A stretch of 32,983 nucleotides of DNA from Micavibrio sp. UBA5703 (GTDB lineage: Bacteria > Pseudomonadota > Alphaproteobacteria > Micavibrionales > Micavibrionaceae): positions 1-32,983 of the forward strand of contig DIHF01000012.1 in assembly GCA_002420015.1 (NCBI GenBank). Reading direction: 5' to 3'. Both the position numbers and the translations under genes were made by a program. The notes under the pieces are model-generated. The model ran no database searches, had not been told where the DNA came from, and saw nothing but the letters and a program-made list of their open reading frames with translations. This document shows, one piece after another, positions 25,554-32,983 of the stretch; position 1 is the first letter of the stretch, and every line of letters begins with the position of its first letter.

Positions 25554-26570
25554 TTAACAACCAATACGCTGCATTTCCTGCTGGCCGCGGCGAAGAACAG
25601 GGGTGGCTGCCCCCTGGGTTTCTTTTTCAAGCTGGCGCAGCGCCACACAGGCATCCTTTTTGTTGCCCATGCCGGCCAGCGACATGCCGAGCTTCAGGAG
25701 GTTATCATGCGCCTTTGCGCCGCGCGGGGCCAGTTGATAGCTTTCCGCGAAAATGCGGGCGGCCTTTTCAAATTCGCCGCGCACGTAAAAGGTTTCGCCG
25801 TACCAGTATTTGGCGTTCGACGACAATACATGGTTCGGATATTGCTCAAGAAACTTGCCGAATTCCTTTTCCGCCGCATCGAAATTGCCGCCCTTGAGCA
25901 AGGCAAAAGCGTTCTCATATGCCGCCGCCGCCTGATCGGCTCCGCCGCCGGATGAAGGATAGCCGTCCTGACTTATCGTGCCGAGATTACTGTCGCCGCC
26001 GCTGCCCGTTGCACCCTGGGCCACATAAGGCGGCTTGCGGGTATCGAGAATAACGTTTTCTTCCGGCAACTGCTCCAGCGGCACTTCGCCTGTTTGCGGC
26101 GTCTGCGCGGACGGGCGATTGGTAATATAATTCGGCTGGGGCGGATTGTTCGTTGCGGCGGGTGCGCTGCCGCGTCCGGATTCCAGATCCTGAAGGCGCA
26201 GATCCATATCACCCGTCACCTTTTCCAGTTGCTCTTTCAACTGGCGGATTTCATAGGATTGCTGTTCGATCTGGCCGGTCAGACCACGAATTTCCGTTTC
26301 AAGCTGCTGAATGCGCACCTCGGCGTTTGCCGCTTCAGGGCTGCCGCCGCCGCCACCGCCCGTATAACCGCCGCCGCCCGAGCCACCTTGGCTGTAAACG
26401 GCACGCCCCAAGGTCTGGATATCCGTTTCCAGACGCTCCAGTCGGTCCTGCAATTCATCAGGAGATTGCGCACTTGCCCCCGAAAAGGAAAGGCCGGAAA
26501 AACCGGCCGTTCCGATCAGAAAGGTCAACACAAGCGCGATACGTCTTTTGCCTGAAGTCGGCATAAGCAT
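25554..26570 (-). CDS. cpoB: Tol-Pal system coordinator CpoB/YbgF
   Basis: A periplasmic protein of about 338 residues. The signal peptide ends near SGASAQS. A coiled-coil segment (about LQDRLERLETDIQTLGRAVY), a very Gly-rich hinge, and a second coiled coil (RIQQLETEIRGLTGQIEQQ) follow. A long linker then leads to a C-terminal TPR domain with the YbgF-type AAAAYENAFALLKGGNFDAAEKEFGKFL opening. CpoB links peptidoglycan synthesis and outer-membrane constriction. The ATG at 26570 was chosen over a TTG 12 bases upstream. It lies 21 bp after pal, as expected for the tol-pal cluster. Confidence 0.93.
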   Translation of the reverse strand: MLMPTSGKRRIALVLTFLIGTAGFSGLSFSGASAQSPDELQDRLERLETDIQTLGRAVYSQGGSGGGGYTGGGGGGSPEAANAEVRIQQLETEIRGLTGQIEQQSYEIRQLKEQLEKVTGDMDLRLQDLESGRGSAPAATNNPPQPNYITNRPSAQTPQTGEVPLEQLPEENVILDTRKPPYVAQGATGSGGDSNLGTISQDGYPSSGGGADQAAAAYENAFALLKGGNFDAAEKEFGKFLEQYPNHVLSSNAKYWYGETFYVRGEFEKAARIFAESYQLAPRGAKAHDNLLKLGMSLAGMGNKKDACVALRQLEKETQGAATPVLRRGQQEMQRIGC

Positions 26571-26591
26571 AGCGAGAGTCAACTTTCCCTA

Positions 26592-27122
26592 TTAATCTAC
26601 CTTCGTTACGCCGCGACGGTTCTGAGCCCATGACGTGTCGTCGGAACCCGGAACGGCAGGACGCTCCTTGCCGTAGCTGATCGTGTTGACACGCTGCGGG
26701 CTGATGCCGAGCGCCGTCAGGTAACTCTTGACCGCATTGGCGCGGCGCTCACCCAGCGCAAGGTTGTACTCGCGGGTGCCGCGCTCGTCGGCGTGACCTT
26801 CAATCGTGACCGAAAGATCAGGATACTGGCGCATCCAGTTTGCCTGATTGTCCAAAATCGTGCGCGCTTCCGGCGTCAGGTCGTAGCGGTCATAGCCGAA
26901 GAAGATGCGGTCGCCGACATTGACAACCAGATCGGCCTGCGTGCCCGGAGCGGCGCTACCTTGTCCGTCGCCATTACCATAGATATTGTCCAGAGGACCG
27001 GCCGCAATGCCCTCGCCCGGCGCGCCAACGGCAGCGCCGTCTTCCATCGTGGCTTCGTCATCGCTGGAACAGGCGGTTACCAGTACCATCACGGCAAAAA
27101 TCATGAGCAAACGGGACATCAT
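26592..27122 (-). CDS. pal: Peptidoglycan-associated lipoprotein Pal
   Basis: A 176-residue outer-membrane lipoprotein. The lipobox is LVTAC with Cys18. A short acidic and Gly-rich linker leads to an OmpA-like peptidoglycan-binding domain with VTIEGHADERGTREYN and LGERRANAVKSYL. The ending TSWAQNRRGV is typical of Pal. The start at 27122 was chosen because AAGGAGA lies eight bases upstream; an open frame continues 36 codons further but has no ribosome site and would destroy the lipoprotein signal. It lies directly upstream of cpoB; tolQRAB are not in the window. Confidence 0.96.
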   Translation of the reverse strand: MMSRLLMIFAVMVLVTACSSDDEATMEDGAAVGAPGEGIAAGPLDNIYGNGDGQGSAAPGTQADLVVNVGDRIFFGYDRYDLTPEARTILDNQANWMRQYPDLSVTIEGHADERGTREYNLALGERRANAVKSYLTALGISPQRVNTISYGKERPAVPGSDDTSWAQNRRGVTKVD

Positions 27123-27130
27123 CGGAAACA

Positions 27131-27137
27131 TCTCCTT
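27131..27137 (-). promoter_or_regulatory. Ribosome binding site fixing the pal start
   Basis: AAGGAGA on the minus strand lies eight bases before the first of two adjacent ATG codons. It rules out the longer frame that begins at 27230. Confidence 0.75.
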
Positions 27138-27201
27138 AAAATATATGAAACTTGTCAGAACACTCTGCGGCGCAAAACGATTCGCACCCCGGAGCCACAT
27201 A

Positions 27202-27230
27202 GTAATATTCCCTTCCCTGCCCGCTTGCAA
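27202..27230 (-). promoter_or_regulatory. Candidate sigma-70 promoter for pal
   Basis: On the minus strand TTGCAA (27225-27230), a 17-bp spacer and TATTAC (27202-27207) form a plausible -35/-10 pair about 75 bases before the pal start. A TTGACA occurs slightly upstream (27235-27240) but without a well-spaced -10. Confidence 0.4.
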
Positions 27231-27276
27231 GGGCTGTCAATGGGAAATGCATTTTTATCAATGTTTTATTTTTGAT

Positions 27277-28149
27277 TCATTTTTTTTGGGGCAAAACGCC
27301 CTTGATCTGCTCAAGCAACTGCGCCGCATCGTAACGGTCGCGGGCGTCCGGCGCCTGTTTTATATAATTCTCCAGCGCATAGATCGCCGATTCATGATGC
27401 TCGAGCTTGGCGTGCAAAACCCCGGCATCGAGCAACAGGCGGTATTCCTCCGGCGCGATCAAACTCATCATCTCGACGATCCTGAGCGCGCCTTCGTAAT
27501 CCTCCATCTCGATCCGGCGCAATTTGATATTGTTTTGCAGCCGGATCAAAATACTCTTGTTCGGTATCGGATTGTGATAATCGGCCGACAACTCTGCGTG
27601 ATCGCCCAGCGCCTTTTTCACCAGCCTGCGCATATCCGAGGCCTGCAACACATTGCAGCGGTTGAACGGATCGAAAATCAGAATGCGCCCGTCCTTTTGC
27701 AGCCGGCAGGCAAAATGACCCGGAATGTTAAGCCCTGCAATATCCCAGCCCTGCGAGCGGGCCGCGTGGATATAAAGAATAGAAAGCGCCACCGGCATTC
27801 CCTTGCGGCGCTCAATCACACCGATCAGGCTGGCGTTTTCTAAATTGTCATAGGTCAACTCGTCACCCACATAGTCGTGACTGTCGACCAGCACATGCTT
27901 GAGCGCCGCCAGCCGGGTTTCGACGCTGTCATCCGCCCCGCTTTCCAATAGCGCTGCATGGCGCTCGCCAACCTCAATGTCCAGCTTTTTCAGATGGATG
28001 GAAAAACGCTCAAGCGATAATCCGGGCCGCTCAACCGCCGCCAAAGCCAGCGCGGCCGCCGCTATATCGACCTGCGAATCTTCGGTCACGCCAACGGCTT
28101 CGAGATATTTCTTGGGATCGCTGGAAATATCTGCGCCCGTAAAACTCAT
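27277..28149 (-). CDS. SirB1-family protein (transglutaminase-like plus TPR)
   Basis: A 290-residue protein. Residues about 30-190 match the SirB1/transglutaminase-like fold: DYVGDELTYDNLENASLIGVIERRKGMPVALSILYIHAA, then LNIPGHFACRL and FDPFN. A C-terminal TPR-like half (about 215-285) contains YRLLLDAGVLHAKLEHHESAIYALENYI. The family is widespread but its biochemical role is not settled. The usual transglutaminase cysteine is not evident, as in many SirB1 proteins. Its ATG abuts the TAG of the BON lipoprotein gene, so the two form a unit. Confidence 0.88.
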   Translation of the reverse strand: MSFTGADISSDPKKYLEAVGVTEDSQVDIAAAALALAAVERPGLSLERFSIHLKKLDIEVGERHAALLESGADDSVETRLAALKHVLVDSHDYVGDELTYDNLENASLIGVIERRKGMPVALSILYIHAARSQGWDIAGLNIPGHFACRLQKDGRILIFDPFNRCNVLQASDMRRLVKKALGDHAELSADYHNPIPNKSILIRLQNNIKLRRIEMEDYEGALRIVEMMSLIAPEEYRLLLDAGVLHAKLEHHESAIYALENYIKQAPDARDRYDAAQLLEQIKGVLPQKK

Positions 28150-28929
28150 CTAGTACGGCTCGTTTATAAGACTTTCGGAATCCACGGGCTTCACACCGGC
28201 ACCGGATGTCGATGTCTGCGAGTCTACAGGCTGCGAATATACGGGCTGCTGATCCCATTGCTGCCCCTGCATATTATCCGCAGGCGGCGGTGGCATCGCA
28301 CTGGTATCCCACTCGGGCGATGGTGAAGCATCCGGCACACCCTCGCCGCGAATCTTCACATAACTGACGACCTGCTTCACACCGCTGATTTTGCGTGCGG
28401 TTTCAACGACACGGTTAAGCTCAAGCTGGTTTTGCGCCACGCCCATCAGGTAAACCGTTCCCTGCACCGTATCGATGGTGTAGTTGATCGAAAAAATATC
28501 CCGGTTGAGCGTAATTTCGGTGCGCAGGCGCGTCGTAATCCATGCGTCCTTGGCAAAGCCGCTTATACCCTCGCTTTGCGCAACGCGGATTTCGTTGATG
28601 ACCTGTTTTACGCCCTTGGGCTGCCAGGCCAGCCTGACCGCCTCGACGCGGTGCTCGGGGTTCTGCACGATCCCGGTAATCAGGACACGCCCCCCGGTTA
28701 CCGTCAGATCAAGCTTCCTGAACATGCTCACGTCATGACGGAACCACAAATCGTTGATCTGGATCTGGATGCTCGCATCCGTAGCCGCGCCGGATATCCC
28801 GCCTTCACTGGCCGCTGCGACTCCCGCCGTCGCGCCAGCGCCGAGCAGAGCCCCCGCACAGGAGGAAAGCGATACGGCACTAAGTCCAAGACAAACAACA
28901 CAAAGCGGAACCGACAGAGATTTTTTCAT
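28150..28929 (-). CDS. Double-BON-domain lipoprotein
   Basis: A 259-residue lipoprotein with lipobox LSSC (Cys24) and a Gly/Ala-rich segment after it. Two BON domains follow, at about 50-118 (DLTVTGGRVLITGIVQNPEHRVEAVRLAW then GVKQVINEI) and 125-195 (YTIDTVQGTVYLMGVAQNQLELNRVVETAR then GVKQVVSYVKI). The layout is that of DolP/YraP-like proteins, which support outer-membrane integrity. A Pro/Gln/Ser-rich tail of about 60 residues is extra. The link to yraN and rsmI nearby is the same as in E. coli, where yraP follows yraN, which supports a DolP-like role. Confidence 0.9.
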   Translation of the reverse strand: MKKSLSVPLCVVCLGLSAVSLSSCAGALLGAGATAGVAAASEGGISGAATDASIQIQINDLWFRHDVSMFRKLDLTVTGGRVLITGIVQNPEHRVEAVRLAWQPKGVKQVINEIRVAQSEGISGFAKDAWITTRLRTEITLNRDIFSINYTIDTVQGTVYLMGVAQNQLELNRVVETARKISGVKQVVSYVKIRGEGVPDASPSPEWDTSAMPPPPADNMQGQQWDQQPVYSQPVDSQTSTSGAGVKPVDSESLINEPY

Positions 28930-28939
28930 GAGCAGGAAT

Positions 28940-28954
28940 CCTTAAGAATTAAGG
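28940..28954 (-). promoter_or_regulatory. Hairpin covering the BON-lipoprotein ribosome site
   Basis: CCTTAA-TTC-TTAAGG on the minus strand forms a 6-bp stem with a 3-base loop. The 3' arm carries the AAGG of the apparent ribosome site (AAGGA), 10 bases before ATG 28929. Confidence 0.35.
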
Positions 28955-28973
28955 CCACAAGAACTTCGGCCCA

Positions 28974-29348
28974 TTATGAACGGGCTTGCCAGGCATTGTC
29001 CAGATGCCGCAAGCGAAAAGGTCTGGCCACGGCCACAACGTCAAAACGAACAGTAAAATTCTGATAGCGCGGATGCGCGGACACAAAAAACCGCGCCGCA
29101 TTTTCAATTCGCTTTTGCGTTTTGATATCAACAGCTTCCACGCCGCTTCCCAAGTTGTTTCTTGCCTTAACCTCAACCATCAAAAGCGTATCACCCTTGC
29201 GGGCGATCAGGTCGATTTCACCCACAGGCGTTTTATAGCGCCGCGCCAGAATCCGGCACCCGCGCACCATCAAAAACAATGCGGCCAGCGACTCGGCCCA
29301 TAATCCGCGCCCATATGCTTTTTGCTTGGCTGTCTTTTTCGTTTTCAT
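28974..29348 (-). CDS. yraN: YraN/UPF0102 family nuclease-like protein
   Basis: A 124-residue protein with the UPF0102 pattern. The pieces seen are GLWAESLAALFLMVRGCRILARRYKT near the N-terminus, GEIDLIARKGDTLLMVEVKAR (the E-x-D-L and E-V-K nuclease-like residues of a PD-(D/E)XK-type core), and IENAARFFVSAHP. Function is not established; the fold suggests DNA binding or cleavage. The first four bases overlap the end of rsmI (ATGA), so the pair is translationally coupled, as in many proteobacteria. Confidence 0.92.
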   Translation of the reverse strand: MKTKKTAKQKAYGRGLWAESLAALFLMVRGCRILARRYKTPVGEIDLIARKGDTLLMVEVKARNNLGSGVEAVDIKTQKRIENAARFFVSAHPRYQNFTVRFDVVAVARPFRLRHLDNAWQARS

Positions 29349-30223
29349 GATTTGGAAATCTTCAACGCCATTTCGTATAGCACCTTGCGCGAAGCGCCCG
29401 TTTCTTCCGCCACATGCGCGGCGGCTTCCTTGGTGCCCATCGTTTCAAGTGCTGCTTTAAGTTTATTACTCAACTCATCGTCACTGAAAATCATTTCCGG
29501 CGGCGGCGCGATAGCCAGAACGATCTCGCCTTTGGGCTGACCATTTTCCCGGTAATGCGCCAGCAGCAACGAGGCTTTGCCGCGCCTGATTTCCTCAAAC
29601 ATCTTGGTCAGTTCGCGCAGGACGGTAACATCCCGGTCGCCCAGAACGATCTCTATATCGGCCAGTGTTTCCTCCAGACGCGGCGCGCTTTCAAAAATCA
29701 CCAGTGTTGCCTTTACACCTTTCCATTCCTGCAAAATGTCACGGCGCGCTTTTTCCTTGGTCGGTAAAAACCCGAGAAAACAGAATTTATCCGTTGGCAA
29801 GCCGCTAAGCTGGAGCGCCGTCAGCGGCGCATTCGCCCCCGGCAGGCTCGTGATGTATAGCCCCAAATCAAGGCAATCCCGCACCAGCTTGTAACCGGGA
29901 TCGGAGACCAGCGGCATACCCGCATCGCTAATCAGTGCCACGCTTTTTCCACTCGCTATCATTTCCAGAATTTTACCGCGCTGACGGGCGGCGTTGTGAT
30001 CGTTATACGGCAAAAGCGGCCTGTCGATGTCATAAGCCGCAAGCAGCTTGCCCGAAACGCGGGTATCTTCGCACGCGATCATATCGACCCCCGCCAGCGT
30101 ATCCAGTGCGCGCAGTGTCATATCCCGCAAATTGCCGATGGGCGTAGCAACAAGGTACAAACCCGGTTGTGGTTTAACTGTCTGTAGCCAAGCGCCGTCT
30201 TTTTTTGTAGTGTGTGTTCCCAT
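29345..30223 (-). CDS. rsmI: 16S rRNA 2'-O-ribose C1402 methyltransferase RsmI
   Basis: A 292-residue SAM-dependent tetrapyrrole-methylase-fold enzyme that methylates C1402 of 16S rRNA. Motifs are GLYLVATPIGNLRDMTLRAL near residues 21-40, CEDTRVSGKLL, SDAGMPLVSDPGYKLV, and LPGANAPLTALQLSG. The start at 30223 was chosen because homologues begin about 20 residues before LYLVATPIGN; the open frame continues 40 codons upstream but runs across the start of the divergent lipoprotein gene. It overlaps yraN by four bases. Confidence 0.95.
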   Translation of the reverse strand: MGTHTTKKDGAWLQTVKPQPGLYLVATPIGNLRDMTLRALDTLAGVDMIACEDTRVSGKLLAAYDIDRPLLPYNDHNAARQRGKILEMIASGKSVALISDAGMPLVSDPGYKLVRDCLDLGLYITSLPGANAPLTALQLSGLPTDKFCFLGFLPTKEKARRDILQEWKGVKATLVIFESAPRLEETLADIEIVLGDRDVTVLRELTKMFEEIRRGKASLLLAHYRENGQPKGEIVLAIAPPPEMIFSDDELSNKLKAALETMGTKEAAAHVAEETGASRKVLYEMALKISKS

Positions 30224-30263
30224 AGCCTGAAATACAACTACAAGCCCGAGGATAGCAAGCGCC

Positions 30264-31685
30264 ATGCCTATATTTTCCAGATTTAAAACCCTTGCGGTTT
30301 TCATCGCTTTCATCACCGCCTTTTCGATGGCGGCTTGCACCACCAGCGGCGGCAGATCAAAACCCTGGGATTACAAGGCGCCGCAGGCTCAGGCACAGGA
30401 AGCCCCCAGCCCGCTTGCCGGAAATTACGGCAACAAAAGCGCGAGCCGTAACATCATGGTCGATTCTACGACTGCCGCCACAACGGGTGGACCTGTAACT
30501 TCCCCTGAAATCCAGCGCCTGCCGCTTGAGGCCCAAAATGCAAATCCGGCAATGGCGAATACGCCCCCTGCCGCAGCGCCCGGCGCAACAATAAAGGTCG
30601 CGCTGCTGCTGCCGCTGTCCGGTGAAAACAAGAAACTCGGCCAATCCATGCTGAAGGCGGCGCAAATGGCGCTGTTCGATATCGGCTATAACGGAATCGA
30701 GCTTTTACCCAAGGACACAAAAGGCACGCCGGACGGCGCACAAAACGCCGCGCAACAGGCTCTTGATAGCGGGGCGCAACTGATTCTTGGCCCTGTATTC
30801 TCACCGGAAGTCCGCGCCGCCAAAAACGTCACCCAGCGCGCCGGAGTGAACATGATTTCCTTTTCGACCGACTGGTCTTTGGCGGGCAGCAACACCTATG
30901 TCATGGGCTTTCTCCCCTTCGATCAGGTTGAACGCATCGCGACCTATGCGCAAAGACAAGGCATGCAGCACATCGGCGTGCTCGCTCCAACCAGCGATTA
31001 CGGCAATGCAGTCGTCAATGCCTATCGTTCATTGGCCGCCAATACTGGCATGAATCCGGCTGCGGTCGAGCAATTCCTTCCCGGCAATGCCGATCTCGAT
31101 GCCACCGTCAGGAAATTTTCCCGTTATGACGCTCGCGCAGGATCTAGCGTGGCCGGAAGCCCGATTGCCCCGCCTCCCTTCGATGCAGTTCTTTTGCCGG
31201 TCGGCGGCGATATGGCGCGTGCAGCCTCCAACAGCTTGAGCCAGTACGGCCTGCCCGCAAGCAACGTCAAAAGGCTGGGTACGGGGTTATGGGACGATCA
31301 GATGCTGGCCGCTGAACCCGGCCTTAACGGCGCGTGGTTTGCCGCCCCCTCGCCGCGCGCGCGCGCTTCGTTTGAGGAACGTTACACCGCGCTGTACAAA
31401 GCTTCCGCGCCGCGCCTTTCGACGCTCGCTTATGACGCCACCGCGCTTGCTGTTATTTTGGGGCGCAGCGGCCAGCAGCAAATGGGCCGCCCCGCCTTCG
31501 ATCATGCCGCCATCACCAATCCGAACGGCTTTGCCGGTATTGACGGCATTTTCCGCTTCCGCAGCAACGGCATCGCCGAGCGCGGCCTTGCGGTTCTGGA
31601 ACTGCGGGGCGGCAGGCCCGTCGTCATCGACGATGCGCCGCGCACCTTCCAGCAATCCGGCCTTGAGCAATACAGCCGGTATTGA
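30264..31685 (+). CDS. LpoA-like lipoprotein, penicillin-binding protein activator
   Basis: A 473-residue lipoprotein. The signal ends in a lipobox MAAC with Cys25. A Pro/Ala/Ser-rich linker (about 30-105) leads to a periplasmic-binding-protein fold from KVALLLPLSGENKKLGQSML onward, with LILGPVFSPEVRAAKN and a SLSQYGLPASNVKRLGTGLW segment. E. coli LpoA has an extra N-terminal TPR domain that is missing here, as in other alphaproteobacterial relatives. LpoA activates PBP1A at the outer membrane; this role is by homology. It is divergent from rsmI with only 40 bp between starts. Confidence 0.9.
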   Translation: MPIFSRFKTLAVFIAFITAFSMAACTTSGGRSKPWDYKAPQAQAQEAPSPLAGNYGNKSASRNIMVDSTTAATTGGPVTSPEIQRLPLEAQNANPAMANTPPAAAPGATIKVALLLPLSGENKKLGQSMLKAAQMALFDIGYNGIELLPKDTKGTPDGAQNAAQQALDSGAQLILGPVFSPEVRAAKNVTQRAGVNMISFSTDWSLAGSNTYVMGFLPFDQVERIATYAQRQGMQHIGVLAPTSDYGNAVVNAYRSLAANTGMNPAAVEQFLPGNADLDATVRKFSRYDARAGSSVAGSPIAPPPFDAVLLPVGGDMARAASNSLSQYGLPASNVKRLGTGLWDDQMLAAEPGLNGAWFAAPSPRARASFEERYTALYKASAPRLSTLAYDATALAVILGRSGQQQMGRPAFDHAAITNPNGFAGIDGIFRFRSNGIAERGLAVLELRGGRPVVIDDAPRTFQQSGLEQYSRY

Positions 31686-31705
31686 TTTGCGAAGACTTCC
31701 TTCCT

Positions 31706-31795
31706 TGTCATCCTGAAGGGCCGGAGGCCCTGAAGGATCTCACCTTTTGAAAACAAAAAGATTCTTCGGTCGCCTTCGGCTCCCTCAGAATGACA
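31706..31795. repeat. TGTCATCCTGA-type inverted-repeat element
   Basis: Ninety bases are bounded by 15-base inverted ends (31706-31720 and 31781-31795; TGTCATCCTGAAGGG against TCCCTCAGAATGACA) with a few mismatches. Inside lie a GGGCC/GGCCC hairpin (31718-31730), GGATCTC and GATTCTTC. TGTCATCCTGA ends are, to my knowledge, typical of short dispersed palindromic elements. It may also help end transcription of the lipoprotein gene. Confidence 0.6.
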
Positions 31796-31871
31796 GAAGA
31801 TCGAACTCGTCGCGTTCGTTGCGCGCGTTGCGTTAAACATAAAAATATCTCTCCGCATTATAAAAACTTCC

Positions 31872-31895
31872 GAATCATTTTTTAAAAAATGATTC
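31872..31895. promoter_or_regulatory. Perfect 24-bp palindrome upstream of the TetR gene
   Basis: GAATCATTTTTT-AAAAAATGATTC is fully self-complementary and lies 75 bp before the TetR start. Its size suits a TetR-family operator, although a hairpin or terminator role for the upstream gene is also possible. A partly related GAATCGATTTGGATC follows at about 31905-31919. Confidence 0.5.
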
Positions 31896-31969
31896 TTGAT
31901 TTTCGAATCGATTTGGATCAATGTCACCTTACTCAATACGCAACGCATAGTTTTAATAGGGAGACCCCG

Positions 31970-32608
31970 ATGATACGCACCAGTGCGCTGAAAAACGACG
32001 ACCACAATAAAGATGACGACAAAAAAGAAAACGCGAAAAAAGGACGCCCGCGTAGCGAAAGATCGCGCAAGGCGATTTTAAATTCGACAAACAAACTCCT
32101 TCTTCATATGTCGGTTCAAGAACTCAGCATAGAAGCCATTGCCAAAAAGGCAAAAGTCGGCAAGACAACGATTTACCGCTGGTGGCCGAACAAAACCGCC
32201 GTTGTGATGGATGCTCTCATCAATCAACCCGGCATGCAGGCCCCGATGCCGACTCCGGCGAATGACTCCGAAGCCGTCGTCATGCAGCTTGAAAAGCTGA
32301 TCCGCCTGTTGCACAGCCATAACGGCGCGACGATCGCCCAGCTTTTCTCCGAGGCGCAAGCCAGCGAGAAATCCCAGAAGATTTTCGAAAATAATTTTCT
32401 GGCGCCGCTCATCGACGCTATTCAGTACAGCATCGAGGAAGGCAAGAAAAAGGGCGAGTTCCGCAAGGATCTCAACACCAAGACGGCCATCGACATGCTT
32501 TGCGGCCCGATCTTTTTCCGCCTGATGGCGCATCCGTACGATTTCAACGGCGACTTCCAGAAGAATTATCCTTACGAGGCTCTCAAAATCCTCAAAGGAA
32601 ACGCCTGA
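31970..32608 (+). CDS. TetR/AcrR-family transcriptional regulator
   Basis: A 212-residue regulator. After a Lys/Asp-rich start the DNA-binding domain opens with GRPRSERSRKAILNS (25-39). The helix-turn-helix is LSIEAIAKKAKVGKTTIYRWWPNKTAVV (52-79), a typical TetR form with the Trp-Pro-Lys ending. The C-terminal half (about 90-205) is all-helical and probably binds an unknown ligand. The start at 31970 is supported by GGGAG about eight bases upstream; the frame is open for 27 more codons but without a ribosome site. A perfect palindrome upstream hints at autoregulation. A strong terminator follows. Confidence 0.93.
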   Translation: MIRTSALKNDDHNKDDDKKENAKKGRPRSERSRKAILNSTNKLLLHMSVQELSIEAIAKKAKVGKTTIYRWWPNKTAVVMDALINQPGMQAPMPTPANDSEAVVMQLEKLIRLLHSHNGATIAQLFSEAQASEKSQKIFENNFLAPLIDAIQYSIEEGKKKGEFRKDLNTKTAIDMLCGPIFFRLMAHPYDFNGDFQKNYPYEALKILKGNA

Positions 32609-32633
32609 TAAATAACGAAAAAATAAAATCGAC

Positions 32634-32664
32634 AAAAAGCCCCGCATAACCTGCGGGGCTTTTT
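32634..32664 (+). terminator. Intrinsic terminator after the TetR gene
   Basis: A perfect 13-bp stem (32634-32646 with 32652-32664) with a 5-base loop ends in TTTTT. It starts 26 bases after the TGA of the regulator and isolates it from the channel gene. Confidence 0.93.
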
Positions 32665-32708
32665 ATATAGCCATTTCCATCGCTCCCGATATCGCCTAAG
32701 ATTTCCGC

Positions 32709-32983
32709 ATGCACAGAACCATCAACCTTGCAGCCTACTGGGACAAAATCGCCGCTTGGTGCGGCGGCGTATTCTGGACGGAAAACACCTTCTACCAGAT
32801 CGCCATCATCGTCATCGCCACCGGAGTGGGCATTATTATTTCCGACCTTTTCAGCAGACCGCTGAAAATGGCCATCGAGAAAGCCCGACTCCCCCATCAG
32901 ATTAAAAATATCGCCTATAACCTGAAAAGGCTCATCATGCCTTTTATGGCGATGTCGATCATGTTCTTTTCGGCTAAAGTCGC
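32709..32983 (+). CDS. Probable MscS-type mechanosensitive channel, N-terminal part (3' truncated)
   Basis: The frame from ATG 32709 is open to the window end (91 full codons); an in-frame TAA lies at 32697-32699. The translation has a short soluble start (MHRTINLAAYWDKIAAW), a hydrophobic segment IAIIVIATGVGIIISDLF, a basic amphipathic piece and a second hydrophobic segment near IMPFMAMSIMFFSA. This pattern fits the N-terminal helices of MscS-family channels, but the conserved pore helix is beyond the window. The opposite strand carries a long frame over the same bases, judged a shadow because it lacks membrane or family features and would run through the terminator region. Confidence 0.6.
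   Translation, partial: MHRTINLAAYWDKIAAWCGGVFWTENTFYQIAIIVIATGVGIIISDLFSRPLKMAIEKARLPHQIKNIAYNLKRLIMPFMAMSIMFFSAKV

Noticed and set aside
27123..27230. Longer Pal starting upstream
   Set aside because: It has no ribosome site and would place 36 extra residues before the lipoprotein signal; AAGGAGA marks the internal ATG.
32592..32897. Minus-strand frame of 101 codons at the right end
   Set aside because: It crosses the TetR terminator and opposes a plus-strand frame with sensible membrane helices.

Overview
The window looks like a chromosomal segment of an alphaproteobacterium. The evidence is a Tad/Cpa pilus locus of the Caulobacter type with a CpaD lipoprotein, the run pal-cpoB-tilS-ftsH-glmM, a hisZ-purA pair, and an rsmI-yraN pair divergent from an LpoA-like lipoprotein. 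The gene style recalls Micavibrio-like or Rhodospirillales-like lineages, but that placement is inference from memory of gene order. Almost all genes are on the minus strand, so transcription runs from high to low coordinates. No rRNA, tRNA, CRISPR array, phage gene or transposase gene was found.

Left part (1-13381): a complete-looking Tad (tight adherence) locus. In transcription order it holds a small membrane protein, two TadE-type pseudopilins, TadG, a terminator, the Flp pilin with its own terminator, then CpaA, CpaB, CpaC, CpaD, CpaE, CpaF, TadB and TadC. A TadD-like TPR protein, cut by the window start, converges on TadC from the plus strand. The parts fit one machine: CpaA matures the pilins, CpaF drives the TadB/TadC platform, CpaE positions it, CpaC with CpaB and CpaD forms the outer-membrane channel, and TadE/F/G are minor or tip components.

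Between the Tad genes and purA (13391-15475) lies the least ordinary gene: a 694-residue protein with a degenerate Ser/Thr-kinase-like domain and a C-terminal membrane anchor. It sits 9 bp upstream of the small membrane protein that precedes tadE. It reads as a pseudokinase wired to the Tad system.

Middle part (15556-28149): metabolic and envelope housekeeping genes. Downstream to upstream these are purA, hisZ, thiD, glmM, a metallophosphoesterase, a secreted Cys-rich protein, ftsH, a small unknown ORF, tilS, cpoB, pal and a SirB1-family protein. thiD lacks the usual catalytic cysteine. A REP-like hairpin pair lies between cpoB and tilS.

Right part (28150-32983): a double-BON lipoprotein, yraN and rsmI on the minus strand. 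Then on the plus strand come an LpoA-like lipoprotein, a dispersed-repeat-like element, a long perfect palindrome, a TetR regulator with a strong terminator, and the first 91 codons of a probable MscS-type channel cut by the window end.
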